DNA of 64,000 bases from Myxococcales bacterium (GCA_023248745.1 JAHFDZ010000001.1:16912-80911), one strand, 5' to 3'; shown: positions 47,370 through 57,104, counted from the first letter of the stretch. Translations and numbers: made by a program. The notes: generated by a model not told the origin, from the sequence alone.

Positions 47370-47672
47370 CTACAAGGTGCGAGCGCTTGACCTTCTACGA
47401 AGGAGGGCAAGTAACCCCATCGCCACAACGCCAAACGAGACGGGCGATGTCGACGTCGATGCGTAGGAGCAACCTCCTTTTGCTGGGTCCGGATCAGGCG
47501 TTGAGCCAGAATCAACCCGCGTTGTCGTTGGCAGGCCGCTGTCGTGAGGCACGGATGCGTCCGCCGCCGCATCTGTTCCAGCGTCGGGCGGTGGAGCAAC
47601 ATTCGCGAGCGCGACGTTAGAAAATGTAACCGAACACGCAACTAATAACGCACCAGTGGCTCTTTTCATCAT
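47370..47672 (-). CDS. Small secreted protein with MYXO-CTERM-like tail
   Basis: This ~100-residue protein has a signal peptide (KRATGALLVACSVTFSNVALA), a Pro/Asp/Ala/Ser-rich disordered middle (DAGTDAAADAS), and a tail of GGCSYAS, a hydrophobic helix (VSFGVVAMGLLALL) and RRRSSAR. Cys-helix-Arg cluster is the layout of MYXO-CTERM sorting signals, although the classic motif is usually richer in cysteine. The tail supports a Myxococcota host. The mature protein has almost no folded content, so it may be a surface spacer or remnant. The frame opens at 47690, but ATG 47672 suits the signal peptide better. Confidence 0.65.
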   Translation of the reverse strand: MMKRATGALLVACSVTFSNVALANVAPPPDAGTDAAADASVPHDSGLPTTTRVDSGSTPDPDPAKGGCSYASTSTSPVSFGVVAMGLLALLRRRSSARTL

Positions 47673-47795
47673 GTCAGGCGTGTAACCCAACCGTGCGCGT
47701 TTTGCATAGTCCCACCCGAAGATGAGCCCAATATCCGTTCTCGATCGACCGCCTCAGTTTGCGCAGGGCGATCAACGAGGCTACACCGAGGCTCG

Positions 47796-48794
47796 ATGAA
47801 ACGCATGACTCCGGCAGAGGTCGAACGCCTACGTGCGCGCGTCGAAGAGACATACAAGCGCGCGCTCGACCCAGCGGAGTTGTTGCCAGATTTGCACCGG
47901 CTTGAACATTGCGCGACACCGGGCAGTGAGCCATGGCTATTTGCTTTGCGCGCCAGCAGCGAGGTGCTCCTCGAGCGTTCCCCTTGGCGTGCTTCGCTAA
48001 CCGCGCGAAAGATACTGTCCTCTGTGCCTGGCGACGATCGCGCGTGGGCCACGCTCGGTCTCGCGCAGACGCTACTCGGCTATTATCGCTTTGCGGCGCA
48101 TGCGTATCGTCGTGCGCTCGAGGCAGCTCCTCAAAACCCTTGGTACGCACACAATCTTGGGCACGTTCTCGATGTCGCGCTCAACGACCCAGCGACGGCC
48201 GTCAAGTACCTCGAGTTTGCGTACGGTTCAGCTCGCGACAGTCGCGAAGTTGCGGTGAGCTACGCTCATGCGCTCGCTCGCATCGGCTCGATAGCCGAAG
48301 CCGAACGCATACTCAAAGAAGCATCGGCCGAAGGAACGACCCGTGAAATGGAATCGCTTGCGCGTTGGATCAAAGAAGGCGCTCCAGAGAACCTCGACAA
48401 GTCAAGTGCTCGCCCCTTTCCTGTTCGTGCGACCGAGAGCAAGCCAAAAAGGCGGCGCGACACAACGACGAAGATAAAGGACTCGGTCCAAGCGTCACTC
48501 GAACGTGGCCTCGTACGTCTTCCGTTCGACGATTCGCAACGCGACAAAGCTCGTATTCTCGCGGCAGACGCGCTGTCGCTCGCGCTTCCTCACACGCCCA
48601 AAGAGACCGATGCACGCGCCTACGCGGCCGCGATCGCATCTGCCATCGCATTCGTCAACGAACTTCCCCTTTCATCGACCGAAATCGCCGCTTCATTTCG
48701 CGTGAGCGCGGCAAGCGTGCGTGGCTATTTCACTGAGCTACGAAACCAGCTGGCGCTTCAGCCCGCAGATGCTCGGTACAAGGGCGGCGCGTAA
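47796..48794 (+). CDS. TPR protein with C-terminal TFIIB/cyclin-like helix-turn-helix
   Basis: This 332-residue soluble protein has TPR repeats in its N-terminal two thirds: AWATLGLAQTLLGYYRFAAH, AYRRALEAAPQNPWYAHNLG and AVSYAHALARIGSIAEAERI. After a basic linker (KPKRRRDTTTK) the last ~90 residues contain AAAIASAIAFVNELPLSSTE followed by IAASFRVSAASVRGYFTELR. That pattern resembles the second cyclin repeat and helix-turn-helix of archaeal TFB/TFIIB. Similar tails may occur in other bacterial proteins. It is probably a regulator; target unknown. Confidence 0.75.
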   Translation: MKRMTPAEVERLRARVEETYKRALDPAELLPDLHRLEHCATPGSEPWLFALRASSEVLLERSPWRASLTARKILSSVPGDDRAWATLGLAQTLLGYYRFAAHAYRRALEAAPQNPWYAHNLGHVLDVALNDPATAVKYLEFAYGSARDSREVAVSYAHALARIGSIAEAERILKEASAEGTTREMESLARWIKEGAPENLDKSSARPFPVRATESKPKRRRDTTTKIKDSVQASLERGLVRLPFDDSQRDKARILAADALSLALPHTPKETDARAYAAAIASAIAFVNELPLSSTEIAASFRVSAASVRGYFTELRNQLALQPADARYKGGA

Positions 48795-48833
48795 CTTTGG
48801 CGCTCGCATGAAAGACGCGATAAGCGTCTGCCC

Positions 48834-50228
48834 ATGCTCCGTAAGACCGCTTGCGCTCTCGCGCTTTCGCTTCTCTCAACAGCTGCCTACGCTCAGCCCG
48901 AATTGCCTCCCGTTCGTGACGAGGCACTCGAGCCGTCGGCACGCCCTGCTCGCGTACTCAAGAACTGGCAAGAGGCATATCAGCTCCTCGCTGGCCGCTC
49001 GACCCAACTCCAAACCGCCCTCGCCGAAGTCATGCGCGCAGAGGCTGCCGGTCGCACAGCGCTTGCCGCACTTCTTCCTCAGGCAAACGCAGGCGGAACC
49101 TTCACGCATCAGTTGCTGACCAAGACCTACCCCGTCGTCGTAGGAACCGAAACGCGTACCGATCCCGCCACCGGTCTCTCAGTTTCGGTTCCAGTGACGC
49201 GCGATATCGTGACGCCCCAGTCCGACATTTTTGGACTCACCGTGTCGCTCTCACAACCACTCATCGCAGCCGCAAGTCTGCACGCATACGGCACAGCAAA
49301 AGAGAGTGTTGTCGCTTCAAAGCTCTCGCTCGAGGACACAAAGCGCCTGCTGGTGCTTGCCGCCGCAAATGCGATCGTCGCGGTGGTGACCGCTGAGCGT
49401 GTTGCCGAGCTCAATCGTGTGGGACTTCGTCAGGCGTTGGAACGCCTAGCTCTTACGAAACGCAAACAAGAGCTCGGAGCAGCCAACGGGCTCGACGTGA
49501 TTCGCATCGACCAGGACGTTTCAACCTCAAGGGCAACACTGATCACGGGTGACGAATCACTTCGTCAAGCTCGTGAATCACTTGGCCTCGCACTCGGCCT
49601 CCCTGAAGAAGTTGGCGTCGCACCATCGATCGAGCTCGACTCGCTGCTTCACTCCGCAAAGAGTGTCTGCTCTCCAGCAGCTTCGCTCGATGAACGCGCC
49701 GACGTCGCAGCGGCGAAGCAACGATCGAAGATCGCTGATCGGAACGTTGACAACGTCAACCTCCAGTTCCTGCCCACGCTGGGCCTTCAATCGAGCCTAT
49801 CGACGACCACCGCTGATGTTGGCGCTGCATTGCGAACGACTTGGAGCGTGCAAGGCGTCCTCTCGGTTCCCATCTTCGACGGTGGCGTGAAATATGGCTC
49901 GCTTCGTGGCAATCGGGCACTTGCCGAACAAGCACGACAGAGCCTCGAGAGCGCGCGACGCACAGGCACAATTCAGATCGTGCAAGCCAAGCGAGCGGTC
50001 GACGTTGCCATTCGATCGCTCGATGTTTCGAATACCGCTCGCACACTCGCGCGTGAAACGGACCGACTTACTCGCCTTGCATTTCAAGAAGGACGTGGCA
50101 CTAGCCTCGAACTTGTGACGGCGGCGACGCTGCTGCGACAGGCTGAGATCGGCACGGCGCTGCGTGAGTTTGAGGTCGTACGGGCAAAAGTCGGCGCGAT
50201 GCTTGCGGTTGCTAATTGCAACCTGTAG
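48834..50228 (+). CDS. TolC-family outer-membrane efflux protein
   Basis: This 464-residue outer-membrane factor starts with signal peptide MLRKTACALALSLLSTAAYA. It has the two-fold repeat of long coiled helices and a barrel part typical of OEP domains: NIxLxQPLI-like FGLTVSLSQPLIAAASL, and the second-half VLSVPIFDGGVKYGSLRGNR. It should form the exit duct of an RND or ABC exporter or type I secretion system, but no inner-membrane pump is adjacent. It ends directly against the convergent TolC-family gene on the other strand. Confidence 0.88.
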   Translation: MLRKTACALALSLLSTAAYAQPELPPVRDEALEPSARPARVLKNWQEAYQLLAGRSTQLQTALAEVMRAEAAGRTALAALLPQANAGGTFTHQLLTKTYPVVVGTETRTDPATGLSVSVPVTRDIVTPQSDIFGLTVSLSQPLIAAASLHAYGTAKESVVASKLSLEDTKRLLVLAAANAIVAVVTAERVAELNRVGLRQALERLALTKRKQELGAANGLDVIRIDQDVSTSRATLITGDESLRQARESLGLALGLPEEVGVAPSIELDSLLHSAKSVCSPAASLDERADVAAAKQRSKIADRNVDNVNLQFLPTLGLQSSLSTTTADVGAALRTTWSVQGVLSVPIFDGGVKYGSLRGNRALAEQARQSLESARRTGTIQIVQAKRAVDVAIRSLDVSNTARTLARETDRLTRLAFQEGRGTSLELVTAATLLRQAEIGTALREFEVVRAKVGAMLAVANCNL

Positions 50229-50239
50229 TCATTTTTTTT
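50207..50239 (+). terminator. Possible intrinsic terminator at the end of the plus-strand tolC-like gene
   Basis: GGTTGC/GCAACC (50207-50212/50218-50223) forms a six-base stem with a five-base loop, and eight T follow at 50232-50239. The eight-base gap between stem and T-run is longer than ideal. Both convergent stop codons lie inside this structure. Confidence 0.35.
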
Positions 50240-51740
50240 GACTACTCAGGGTCGGCGCCACATCGTCCCATCCGCTCATCTGAGCAAGCTGAGCCATTGC
50301 CGTGTTGTAGTCGAGCAACGCCGAAAGGTGATTGATTCGCGCGTTGCCGTATGCGCGCAGCGCGTCAACCAGCGCTCGTTCGTCAGCAGTGCCGAGATCG
50401 ATGCCGTCAGTCACCTCGACGATCCACTTTTTCGACTTCTTCTCGGCGCGATCCCAATTCTCTTCACGAATCTTCGCCTCGGCCGCGGAGCTCCACGCTT
50501 GCTCGACCTCGACCATTTTTCCGCCGAGCGCGAGACGTTCGGTCGATCGCATCTCTTCGAGTTGCGATTCCGCTTGCTGGACACGAGCTTGCTGCGGCAA
50601 TACGTCGAGGTTCCAACGCGCACCGAACGCGGCGCCGTACCAAAAGTGGTTGGCACCATCGGGAACGAACGCGCTTGTCTGAGGCGTTACGCCCGGATTG
50701 ATCGAAAAACTTCCGAATGCACCAATGCCAATGTCAGGGAACAACTTGGCGCGCTGAAAAGCGAGCTGGTGCCGCCTCGCCTCGACACCTGCCCGCGCCA
50801 TATTGATATCCGGGCTAAAGAGCCGCGCCGCCGTCATGTAATGAACCAGCGCGCGCAACGGCCTATCGGGCCTCCTGAGTGAGAGATTGGCGACGTCGAA
50901 TTGACTTTGCACACCAGTCAAAAATCGGAGCGCCGCCATCGCATAGCGCTCGCCCTTCATCGGTTCACCGGACCGGGCCGCGACCTCATCGCGGTATACC
51001 TGCAGCCGGTATATGTCGAACGTGTTAAAGCCGCCTTCCTCCTTTTCGACCTTCTTCTTGAGGTCGCGAATGCCCTTGTCGAGGCGCGTTATCGCATCAT
51101 CGACGAGATCCTTTGCATCGCGCGCAATGAGTATGCCGTAGTAAGCGCGACGCACGTCGAACCGGATCTGCTGACGGGCCTTTTCGACATCCCACTCGAG
51201 CGCTCTGACTTGCCCTGAAGCGGCCGCTTTGATCTCAGTGATTTTGCCGAACGTGTAGAGGGGAACTGTGCCGTTGATATCGAAATTGAAGAACGGTTCG
51301 AGGTTCGAGAAGTTCGTAATGTTGCGCACCGTTACGGGACTCGACGTGTAGAGTACCGTACCGGTGAACGGCGGCGAGACGCCTGCAGATGCGCTTGCCG
51401 ACCACTGAAACCAAGGCGTATATCGCGCTTCGTCGAGCTGTGCATGCGCGTACTTTAGGCGAGCACGGGCAGCCCAGATTTGCGGAGCGTTGCGATCGGC
51501 GCGCGCCAAACACTCTTCGAGCGTGTAGGGGTGGGCGGCGATTGTAATCGTGACCTTGGGTGGATCGTCTTCTTCGTCCTTCGTCTCGTCTTTGTCGTCG
51601 TCCGCGTCGGAATTGGCGGCTTTGGTGCTAGCGGCAAGCTTTGGTCCGCGGGGGGCCCCACCGTCAGCAGGTGGCGCTGCGTCTGCCCAGATGCTCACAA
51701 GCGCGGCAAAAACCGACGAAGTCACGAAAAGCCAACGCAT
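50229..51740 (-). CDS. TolC-family outer-membrane protein
   Basis: This ~503-residue protein has signal peptide MRWLFVTSSVFAALVSIWADA, then an Asp/Glu/Lys-rich segment (about 38-58). The OEP-type helical repeat follows: TLEECLARADRNAPQIWAAR at the start and an EQAWSSAAEAKIREENWDRA helix near the end. It is distinct in sequence from the neighbouring TolC-like protein, so this is not a recent duplication. The start could be ATG 51740 or ATG 51776. The last codons read an A8 run (QKK-stop). Confidence 0.83.
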   Translation of the reverse strand: MRWLFVTSSVFAALVSIWADAAPPADGGAPRGPKLAASTKAANSDADDDKDETKDEEDDPPKVTITIAAHPYTLEECLARADRNAPQIWAARARLKYAHAQLDEARYTPWFQWSASASAGVSPPFTGTVLYTSSPVTVRNITNFSNLEPFFNFDINGTVPLYTFGKITEIKAAASGQVRALEWDVEKARQQIRFDVRRAYYGILIARDAKDLVDDAITRLDKGIRDLKKKVEKEEGGFNTFDIYRLQVYRDEVAARSGEPMKGERYAMAALRFLTGVQSQFDVANLSLRRPDRPLRALVHYMTAARLFSPDINMARAGVEARRHQLAFQRAKLFPDIGIGAFGSFSINPGVTPQTSAFVPDGANHFWYGAAFGARWNLDVLPQQARVQQAESQLEEMRSTERLALGGKMVEVEQAWSSAAEAKIREENWDRAEKKSKKWIVEVTDGIDLGTADERALVDALRAYGNARINHLSALLDYNTAMAQLAQMSGWDDVAPTLSSQKK

Positions 51741-51789
51741 TCGCGGCGACGTTAGCAAAAACGCGTCGCTGCGCATACGCAACTCGCGT

Positions 51790-53277
51790 TCAACCCGCTT
51801 GCTTACGCTTCAGAATGCGACGGAAGTTCGAGCGATCGAGGCCAGCCATGCGTGCTGCCTCACTGAGGTTGCCATCCGCACGACGCAACAATTCGGCGGT
51901 ATAGTCGTCATCGAACGCGTTAAGCATTCGGCGTTTGGCCTCTGCGTAGGGCAACTCGGCGTATCGACTGGCCTCGATCGCAGGGAGCGCGGCCATCGTG
52001 CGCGTCTCCGAGTCTGCTGGATAGTGCGTCGTCGCGCTGTCCTGTGTAAACGGAAGATCAGAGGCCTCAATCCAATCGCCCTGCGAAAGCACGACCGCGT
52101 GTTCGATGGCGTGCTCGAGCTCGCGCACGTTTCCGGGAAAATCGTAAGAACGAAGCGCACGTACCGCGTCAGGACTCAATTTCTTGAGGGGACGCTGCAT
52201 GCGCGCGGCAAACTTCTGAACAAAGTGATGCGTGAGCATCATCACGTCTTCACCGCGTTCACGTAACGGCGGCAGCACAATTTGAATGACGTTCAGGCGG
52301 TAGTACAAATCGCGTCGAAACGATCCGTCAGCAATTTTACTTGCCAGATCAACGTTCGTCGCCGCGAGTACACGAACATCGACGTAGCGCGTGTCGTCGG
52401 ATCCAACACGCTTGATCTCGCCCTCTTGCAGCGTACGCAGGAGCTTGACTTGCGCCGCAAGTGGCAAGTCACCGATCTCGTCGAGAAAAATTGTTCCTTG
52501 GCTTGCCGTTTCAAACAGGCCAGCGCGCGCTGTCTGGGCCCCCGTAAACGCACCTCGAACGTGACCAAACAATTCGCTCTCGACGAGCTCCTTTGGAATC
52601 GCCGCGCAGTTAACCGGAACGAACGCTTTCGTGGCGCGCGCCGAGTTTTGATGAATCGCGCGCGCAACGAGTTCCTTTCCCGTTCCGCTCTCGCCCCGAA
52701 TCAAGACGGTCGATGTCGCCGCAGCCACACCGTCAATTAACTTGTATACCGACGCCATCTTTGGCGACGTGCCGATAATCTCACCGAAGCGCTCTTGTGA
52801 GAGAAGCCGCTCTTCGAGTTTCTGCGCGCGAAGCAAGAGGCGCCGGTGTTCGGCCGCTTTGTTCACCGCATGAACGACCGCATCGTTCGAGTGAAACGGC
52901 TTCGTCAAGAAGTGATACGCGCCCATGCGCATCGCATCGACGGCAGCGTTCACGTCGGCGTGCGCAGTCATCATGATGAACTGCAAATCTGGACGCCGTT
53001 CGCGGAGCTTCTGCAGGAGATCGAGTCCCTGCATGTCCGGCAACATCATGTCGACCAATGCGACGTCAGGCTGTTCGCGCGCAAGATAGTCGAGCGCCGA
53101 TTGCCCATCTTCAACGCCACCCACACGCATGCCCTTCGCCGACAACATGCGAACAAGGCTCGACCGCAGCGTGGGCTCGTCATCGACGACGAGCACGTGC
53201 AAGTCATCTTCATCCGGCTCGAGCGGAGGCGGCGCGGCCGACAGGCTTCGTGGCGGGACGAGTGTCGAGGCGCTCAA
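51790..53277 (-). CDS. Sigma-54-dependent response regulator (NtrC family)
   Basis: This 495-residue regulator has an N-terminal receiver domain ([14 protein letters not shown], phospho-Asp in [13 protein letters not shown]). The AAA+ domain follows with Walker A GESGTGKE, sigma-54 contact loop GAFTGA and Walker [11 protein letters not shown]-terminal Fis-type helix-turn-helix ends it ([20 protein letters not shown]). The start appears to be TTG at 53277, with GAGAGG before it. No histidine kinase is adjacent, so it is an orphan here. It would activate sigma-54 promoters not identified in the window. Confidence 0.92.
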   Translation of the reverse strand: MSASTLVPPRSLSAAPPPLEPDEDDLHVLVVDDEPTLRSSLVRMLSAKGMRVGGVEDGQSALDYLAREQPDVALVDMMLPDMQGLDLLQKLRERRPDLQFIMMTAHADVNAAVDAMRMGAYHFLTKPFHSNDAVVHAVNKAAEHRRLLLRAQKLEERLLSQERFGEIIGTSPKMASVYKLIDGVAAATSTVLIRGESGTGKELVARAIHQNSARATKAFVPVNCAAIPKELVESELFGHVRGAFTGAQTARAGLFETASQGTIFLDEIGDLPLAAQVKLLRTLQEGEIKRVGSDDTRYVDVRVLAATNVDLASKIADGSFRRDLYYRLNVIQIVLPPLRERGEDVMMLTHHFVQKFAARMQRPLKKLSPDAVRALRSYDFPGNVRELEHAIEHAVVLSQGDWIEASDLPFTQDSATTHYPADSETRTMAALPAIEASRYAELPYAEAKRRMLNAFDDDYTAELLRRADGNLSEAARMAGLDRSNFRRILKRKQAG

Positions 53278-53288
53278 GCCTCTCTAAT

Positions 53289-54374
53289 TTATCGCCCGCG
53301 CGACCTTGTGGGAAAGCCCATCTTCATGAGCTTCTTTCCGTATGTGCTTTTCGTGCGCTTTGCTCCCTCATCGCGCGACATAAGCGCCACAGTGTCGTAC
53401 TCGGCCAGGTGGGTCGGCCGCGGCGGCGAAAAACTCCGCAGCGCGGCGCCCCATACGCTCACTTCAAGCCGACGATGTGTAAGGACGTGAACAACTTCTC
53501 CGCGAAGCGCGACGGCCTCACAACTTGCGCCCAACGAACGGCTCAGTCGCTTCGCACACGCCTCAGGCGTCTCGTCCTTCTGTAACTCGATCGAAGGCAT
53601 TTCCCACATTCCTGCAAAAATGCCGCTCTCATTGCGACGCGCAAGGAGCACGTCTCCGTCATCCGCAAGCAAGGCAAGCGCAACGCGAGATTGCACCGTT
53701 GGCGCCCGCTTTGCGCTCATCACTGGAAGTTCGTGCTCGCGCCCGTTCGCGTGCGCATGGCATTCCTTGGCGAGCGGACAGATCAAACAACGAGGTGCGC
53801 GCGGGACGCACACCGTCGCACCAAGTTCCATCAGCGCTTGATTCCACGAACCGGGATCGTCCTTCGCAACGATGGTTCCGGCAATTGACCAAATGCGGTC
53901 CATGCCCTTGGGCTTGCGCAGATCGTCGTCGATTCCAAAGAGCCGAGAAAATACGCGCGCAACGTTGCCGTCAACGAGTGGCGTCACCTCTCCAAACGCG
54001 ATGCTCGCAACCGCACCGGCCGTGTACCGACCGATACCTTTCACTTCCCGTAGCGCTGTCGCCGTACGCGGAAAGGGCTGCCTTGCGATCGCCTTCGCGC
54101 CTTCATGAAGCATGCGCGCACGCCGGTAGTATCCAAGGCCGCTCCAAAGCGAGATCACCTTGTCCTCCGTCGCTTCGGCGAGAGCTTCAACGTTGGGAAG
54201 CTCCTTGAGGAACCGATCGAAATAGGGGATCACCGTATCGACACGCGTCTGCTGCAGCATCACTTCGCTCAGCCAAATTGCGTACGGATCCTGCGTACGT
54301 CGCCACGGCAAATCGCGGGCGTTCTTTCGATACCAGGCGAGCAGCGCCTTTTGAATACGCTCGTTCGACGTCAC
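53289..54374 (-). CDS. mutY: A/G-specific adenine glycosylase
   Basis: This 361-residue base-excision repair enzyme removes adenine opposite 8-oxoguanine. The N-terminal half has SEVMLQQTRVDTVIPYF with the catalytic glutamate, the helix-hairpin-helix VKGIGRYTAGAVASIAFG, and VDGNVARVFSR with the catalytic aspartate. The iron-sulfur loop has cysteines spaced C-x6-C-x2-C-x5-C (CVPRAPRCLICPLAKEC). The C-terminal NUDIX-like domain includes LLARRNESGIFAGMWEMPS. The frame opens far upstream, but GTG 54374 gives the family length and leaves room for the divergent gene. Confidence 0.94.
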   Translation of the reverse strand: MTSNERIQKALLAWYRKNARDLPWRRTQDPYAIWLSEVMLQQTRVDTVIPYFDRFLKELPNVEALAEATEDKVISLWSGLGYYRRARMLHEGAKAIARQPFPRTATALREVKGIGRYTAGAVASIAFGEVTPLVDGNVARVFSRLFGIDDDLRKPKGMDRIWSIAGTIVAKDDPGSWNQALMELGATVCVPRAPRCLICPLAKECHAHANGREHELPVMSAKRAPTVQSRVALALLADDGDVLLARRNESGIFAGMWEMPSIELQKDETPEACAKRLSRSLGASCEAVALRGEVVHVLTHRRLEVSVWGAALRSFSPPRPTHLAEYDTVALMSRDEGAKRTKSTYGKKLMKMGFPTRSRGR

Positions 54375-54422
54375 AGACTCGCTATGCCCGAACGTCTCAG
54401 GCGATGCTACGGGCAAGTCACG

Positions 54423-54752
54423 ATGAGCGAATTTGTTGAGATCAACGTCGAAGAAGGCTCTGGCATTGACGAGGGCGTATGCCTGCGTTTCAAGCGAACC
54501 GCTGCGCCCTCTCGCGAAGTATTCAACCTTCTTTACGAAAGCGAGAGCGGTCAAGACGGCACGTGGAGTGCGCTGGCCGTTGATGCGTCCGGCGCTACGG
54601 CACCGGCCCACGGCTACCTCGTTGAAGACTCCAGTGATGGCGTCGTGTGGCTCATCGCGGGTGGCAATGCGGGCTTGCTCCTCACCCACGCCGAAACGGG
54701 AGAAACCGAGCGTGTCGCCTACCTCGTGCTTGATCGAAATGTCGTTTTGTAA
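54423..54752 (+). CDS. Small hypothetical protein
   Basis: This 109-residue acidic soluble protein begins MSEFVEINVEEGSG. Beta-rich alternation is visible (FNLLYESESGQ, GVVWLIAGGNAGLLLTHAET, VAYLVLDRNVVL). No family was recognised. It is divergent from mutY with a 48-base spacer and ends 15 bases before the convergent E2 gene. An AT-rich inverted repeat, TTGTAA/TTACAA (54747-54752/54762-54767), lies between the two stops. Confidence 0.55.
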   Translation: MSEFVEINVEEGSGIDEGVCLRFKRTAAPSREVFNLLYESESGQDGTWSALAVDASGATAPAHGYLVEDSSDGVVWLIAGGNAGLLLTHAETGETERVAYLVLDRNVVL

Positions 54753-54767
54753 CTTATTTTATTACAA

Positions 54768-56108
54768 TTAGGCCATCTCTAGAAACAGGCGATCGGGATC
54801 CTGCAGGTATCCAATGATCTCATACGCAAACGCAGCGCCGACGTGCCCATCGACGATGCGGTGGTCAAACGAAAGCGAGAGCAACATGACATCGCCAATC
54901 ACAATCGATCCGTCGCGCACGACGGGTTTCGTCTTGATCTGATGCACCCCGAGAATGCCAACTTCCGGAAAATTGATAATTGGAGTCGCGAACAGGCCTC
55001 CCTGCGAACCGAGAGACGTAATCGTAAACGTGGAGCCCGAAAGGTCTTCAACCTTGCTCTTGCCGGCTTTCGCGTCTGACGCCACGCGCTCGATGTCCCG
55101 CGCGATATCGATGATGCTTTTGCGATCGCAGTCCCTCACCACGGGAACGATCAACCCCGCGTCTGTCGAAGCGGCAATTCCGATATTGAAGTACTTGCGA
55201 TAGACAATTTCTTGCGTCGACTCGTCGAGCGCGCTGTTCAAGATCGGGTGCTTCTTGAGCGCTGCAACGGTCGCCTTAACGATGAAAGGCAAGAAGCTGA
55301 GCTTCACGCCTTGAGCTTCCGCGGCAGGCTTGAGGCGCGAACGGAGCGCTTTGAGTGCGGTCACGTCGCACTCTTCGACAAAGGTGAAGTGCGCAGCGGT
55401 TTGTGTCGATTGCGCCATCTTCGTTGCGATTTTGCGGCGCATGCCCGCAAACGGAATGCGTTCCTCGAGCGCGGCGTGCGCAGCCGTCGGCGGAGTGATT
55501 TTCACGGTGTCGCGCGCAGGAGCCGGAGCAGCAGAGGAACTCGTGGCGAGCGGCGAACCACTTTGGGCGCTTGCCGACGACGAAGAAGGCGGAGCGTACC
55601 CCTCGACGTCCGCTTTCGTTACGCGTCCTTGCGGACCTGTCGGGGGAACGACGCGAAGATCCACGCCCCGATCGCGTGCGACTTTGCGAGTCGCTGGCGT
55701 CGCGAGAGGCTTGTCATTGAAGTACGCCGTTCCGGAACTTGACGATGCTCGCGGCACCGAAGCCCTAAGGCTTGTGATGCCTGGCAACGATTCGCGAATG
55801 TCACCCACTGCGGTCGCTGCGGGCCCTTCAGAGGGTGCGGTGGGCGCTTGAATCGCTGCTGCACCACCCCCCAACTCGAACACGACTAGCGGCGCGTGCA
55901 CGAGCACGATCCCGCCAATTTTTCCGCGCGTCTCCACGATCGTGCCCGCCTTGGGCGCCGTGATGGTGACCGTTGCTTTGTCGGTCATGATCTCGACCAT
56001 CGGCTGGTCTTCTTTGACCACGTCTCCTGGCTTTACCAACCAGCTGACGACCTCACCTTCAGTGACGCCTTCACCGATATCCGGAAGCTTGAATTCCCAG
56101 CGAGCCAT
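54768..56108 (-). CDS. 2-oxoacid dehydrogenase acyltransferase (E2)
   Basis: This 446-residue E2 core enzyme transfers acyl groups from lipoate to CoA. The N-terminal lipoyl domain has MTDKATVTITAP with the lipoylated Lys. A peripheral-subunit-binding domain follows with ATPATRKVARDRGVDLRVV and PQGRVTKADVEGY. The C-terminal catalytic domain ends with SFDHRIVDGHVGAAF (His active site). The family fit is closest to branched-chain 2-oxoacid or pyruvate complexes. ATG 56108 has GGAG six bases upstream. It follows E1-beta with a 21-base spacer. Confidence 0.93.
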   Translation of the reverse strand: MARWEFKLPDIGEGVTEGEVVSWLVKPGDVVKEDQPMVEIMTDKATVTITAPKAGTIVETRGKIGGIVLVHAPLVVFELGGGAAAIQAPTAPSEGPAATAVGDIRESLPGITSLRASVPRASSSSGTAYFNDKPLATPATRKVARDRGVDLRVVPPTGPQGRVTKADVEGYAPPSSSSASAQSGSPLATSSSAAPAPARDTVKITPPTAAHAALEERIPFAGMRRKIATKMAQSTQTAAHFTFVEECDVTALKALRSRLKPAAEAQGVKLSFLPFIVKATVAALKKHPILNSALDESTQEIVYRKYFNIGIAASTDAGLIVPVVRDCDRKSIIDIARDIERVASDAKAGKSKVEDLSGSTFTITSLGSQGGLFATPIINFPEVGILGVHQIKTKPVVRDGSIVIGDVMLLSLSFDHRIVDGHVGAAFAYEIIGYLQDPDRLFLEMA

Positions 56109-56129
56109 CTCAACTCCACTTAATTGTAA

Positions 56130-57104
56130 CTAGAACTGCGCGGTTTCGAGGACTGCCGGCAAAATGCGATGCGCAAGCGGCAGGTACTCCATCTCAAGTT
56201 GATAAGGAAAAGGTGTATCGAACCCAGTAACGCGCCTTGGCGGCGCTTCAAGATGCACGAACACGCGCTCGTTGATCAGCGCAATCAGCTCAGCACCAAA
56301 CCCGCAACTGCGCGGAGCCTCGTGCACGACGACGACGCGGCCCGTCTTTTTTACGCTCGTCTCAATGCTTTCAATATCCACAGGCCACAGCGTTCGCAGA
56401 TCGATCACTTCGCAATCGACGCCTGCCTTTTCGGCCTCATCGGCTGCGGCGAGCGCCTCGTAGAGCATCGCGCCCCACGCAATGATGGTCACGTGCTCCC
56501 CAGCCCGCACAACCTTCGCTTGTCCGATCGGAACTTCGAAATCGCCCTCGGGAACCTCTCCTTTCGCAGCGCGATAAACGCGCTTTGGCTCAAAAAAGAG
56601 CACCGGATCGGGATCTCGAATCGACGCAAGCAACAGACCTTTCGCATCCGCAGGCGTTGCAGGCGCCACAACTTTGAGGCCCGCAACATGAATGAACAAC
56701 GATTCAGGGGATTGCGAGTGGTAAAGGCCGCCTCGAATGCCCCCTCCGACCGGCACGCGAATCACCAACTTCGCGGGGTATTCGCCACCCGACCGGTAAC
56801 GAATTTTGGCAAGTTCACTGACGATTTGGTCGTACGCAGGAAAGATGAAATCGGCGAACTGAATTTCTGCAACGGGAATGAGCCCATAGAGTGCCATTCC
56901 AATCGCAGCACCGATGATCCCATTCTCGGCAAGGGGCGTATCGATCACGCGATCCTCGCCAAATCGCTCGTAGAGCCCCTGCGTTACGCGAAACACACCG
57001 CCCACTTTGGCCACGTCTTCGCCGAGCACGACAACACGATCGTCCCGCCCCATTTCAAGCGTGAGCGCATCGTTAATGGCCTGAACCATGTTGACCTGGG
57101 GCAT
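56130..57104 (-). CDS. 2-oxoacid dehydrogenase E1 component, beta subunit
   Basis: This 324-residue thiamine-diphosphate enzyme subunit has [17 protein letters not shown], a central [19 protein letters not shown] with the conserved glutamate, and [19 protein letters not shown] in the form [19 protein letters not shown]. The C-terminal transketolase domain includes [13 protein letters not shown] and [14 protein letters not shown]. The frame opens upstream to 57551 inside the divergent gene; ATG 57104 is the family start. The alpha subunit expected upstream is not present: a divergent regulator gene lies there instead. Confidence 0.92.
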   Translation of the reverse strand: MPQVNMVQAINDALTLEMGRDDRVVVLGEDVAKVGGVFRVTQGLYERFGEDRVIDTPLAENGIIGAAIGMALYGLIPVAEIQFADFIFPAYDQIVSELAKIRYRSGGEYPAKLVIRVPVGGGIRGGLYHSQSPESLFIHVAGLKVVAPATPADAKGLLLASIRDPDPVLFFEPKRVYRAAKGEVPEGDFEVPIGQAKVVRAGEHVTIIAWGAMLYEALAAADEAEKAGVDCEVIDLRTLWPVDIESIETSVKKTGRVVVVHEAPRSCGFGAELIALINERVFVHLEAPPRRVTGFDTPFPYQLEMEYLPLAHRILPAVLETAQF

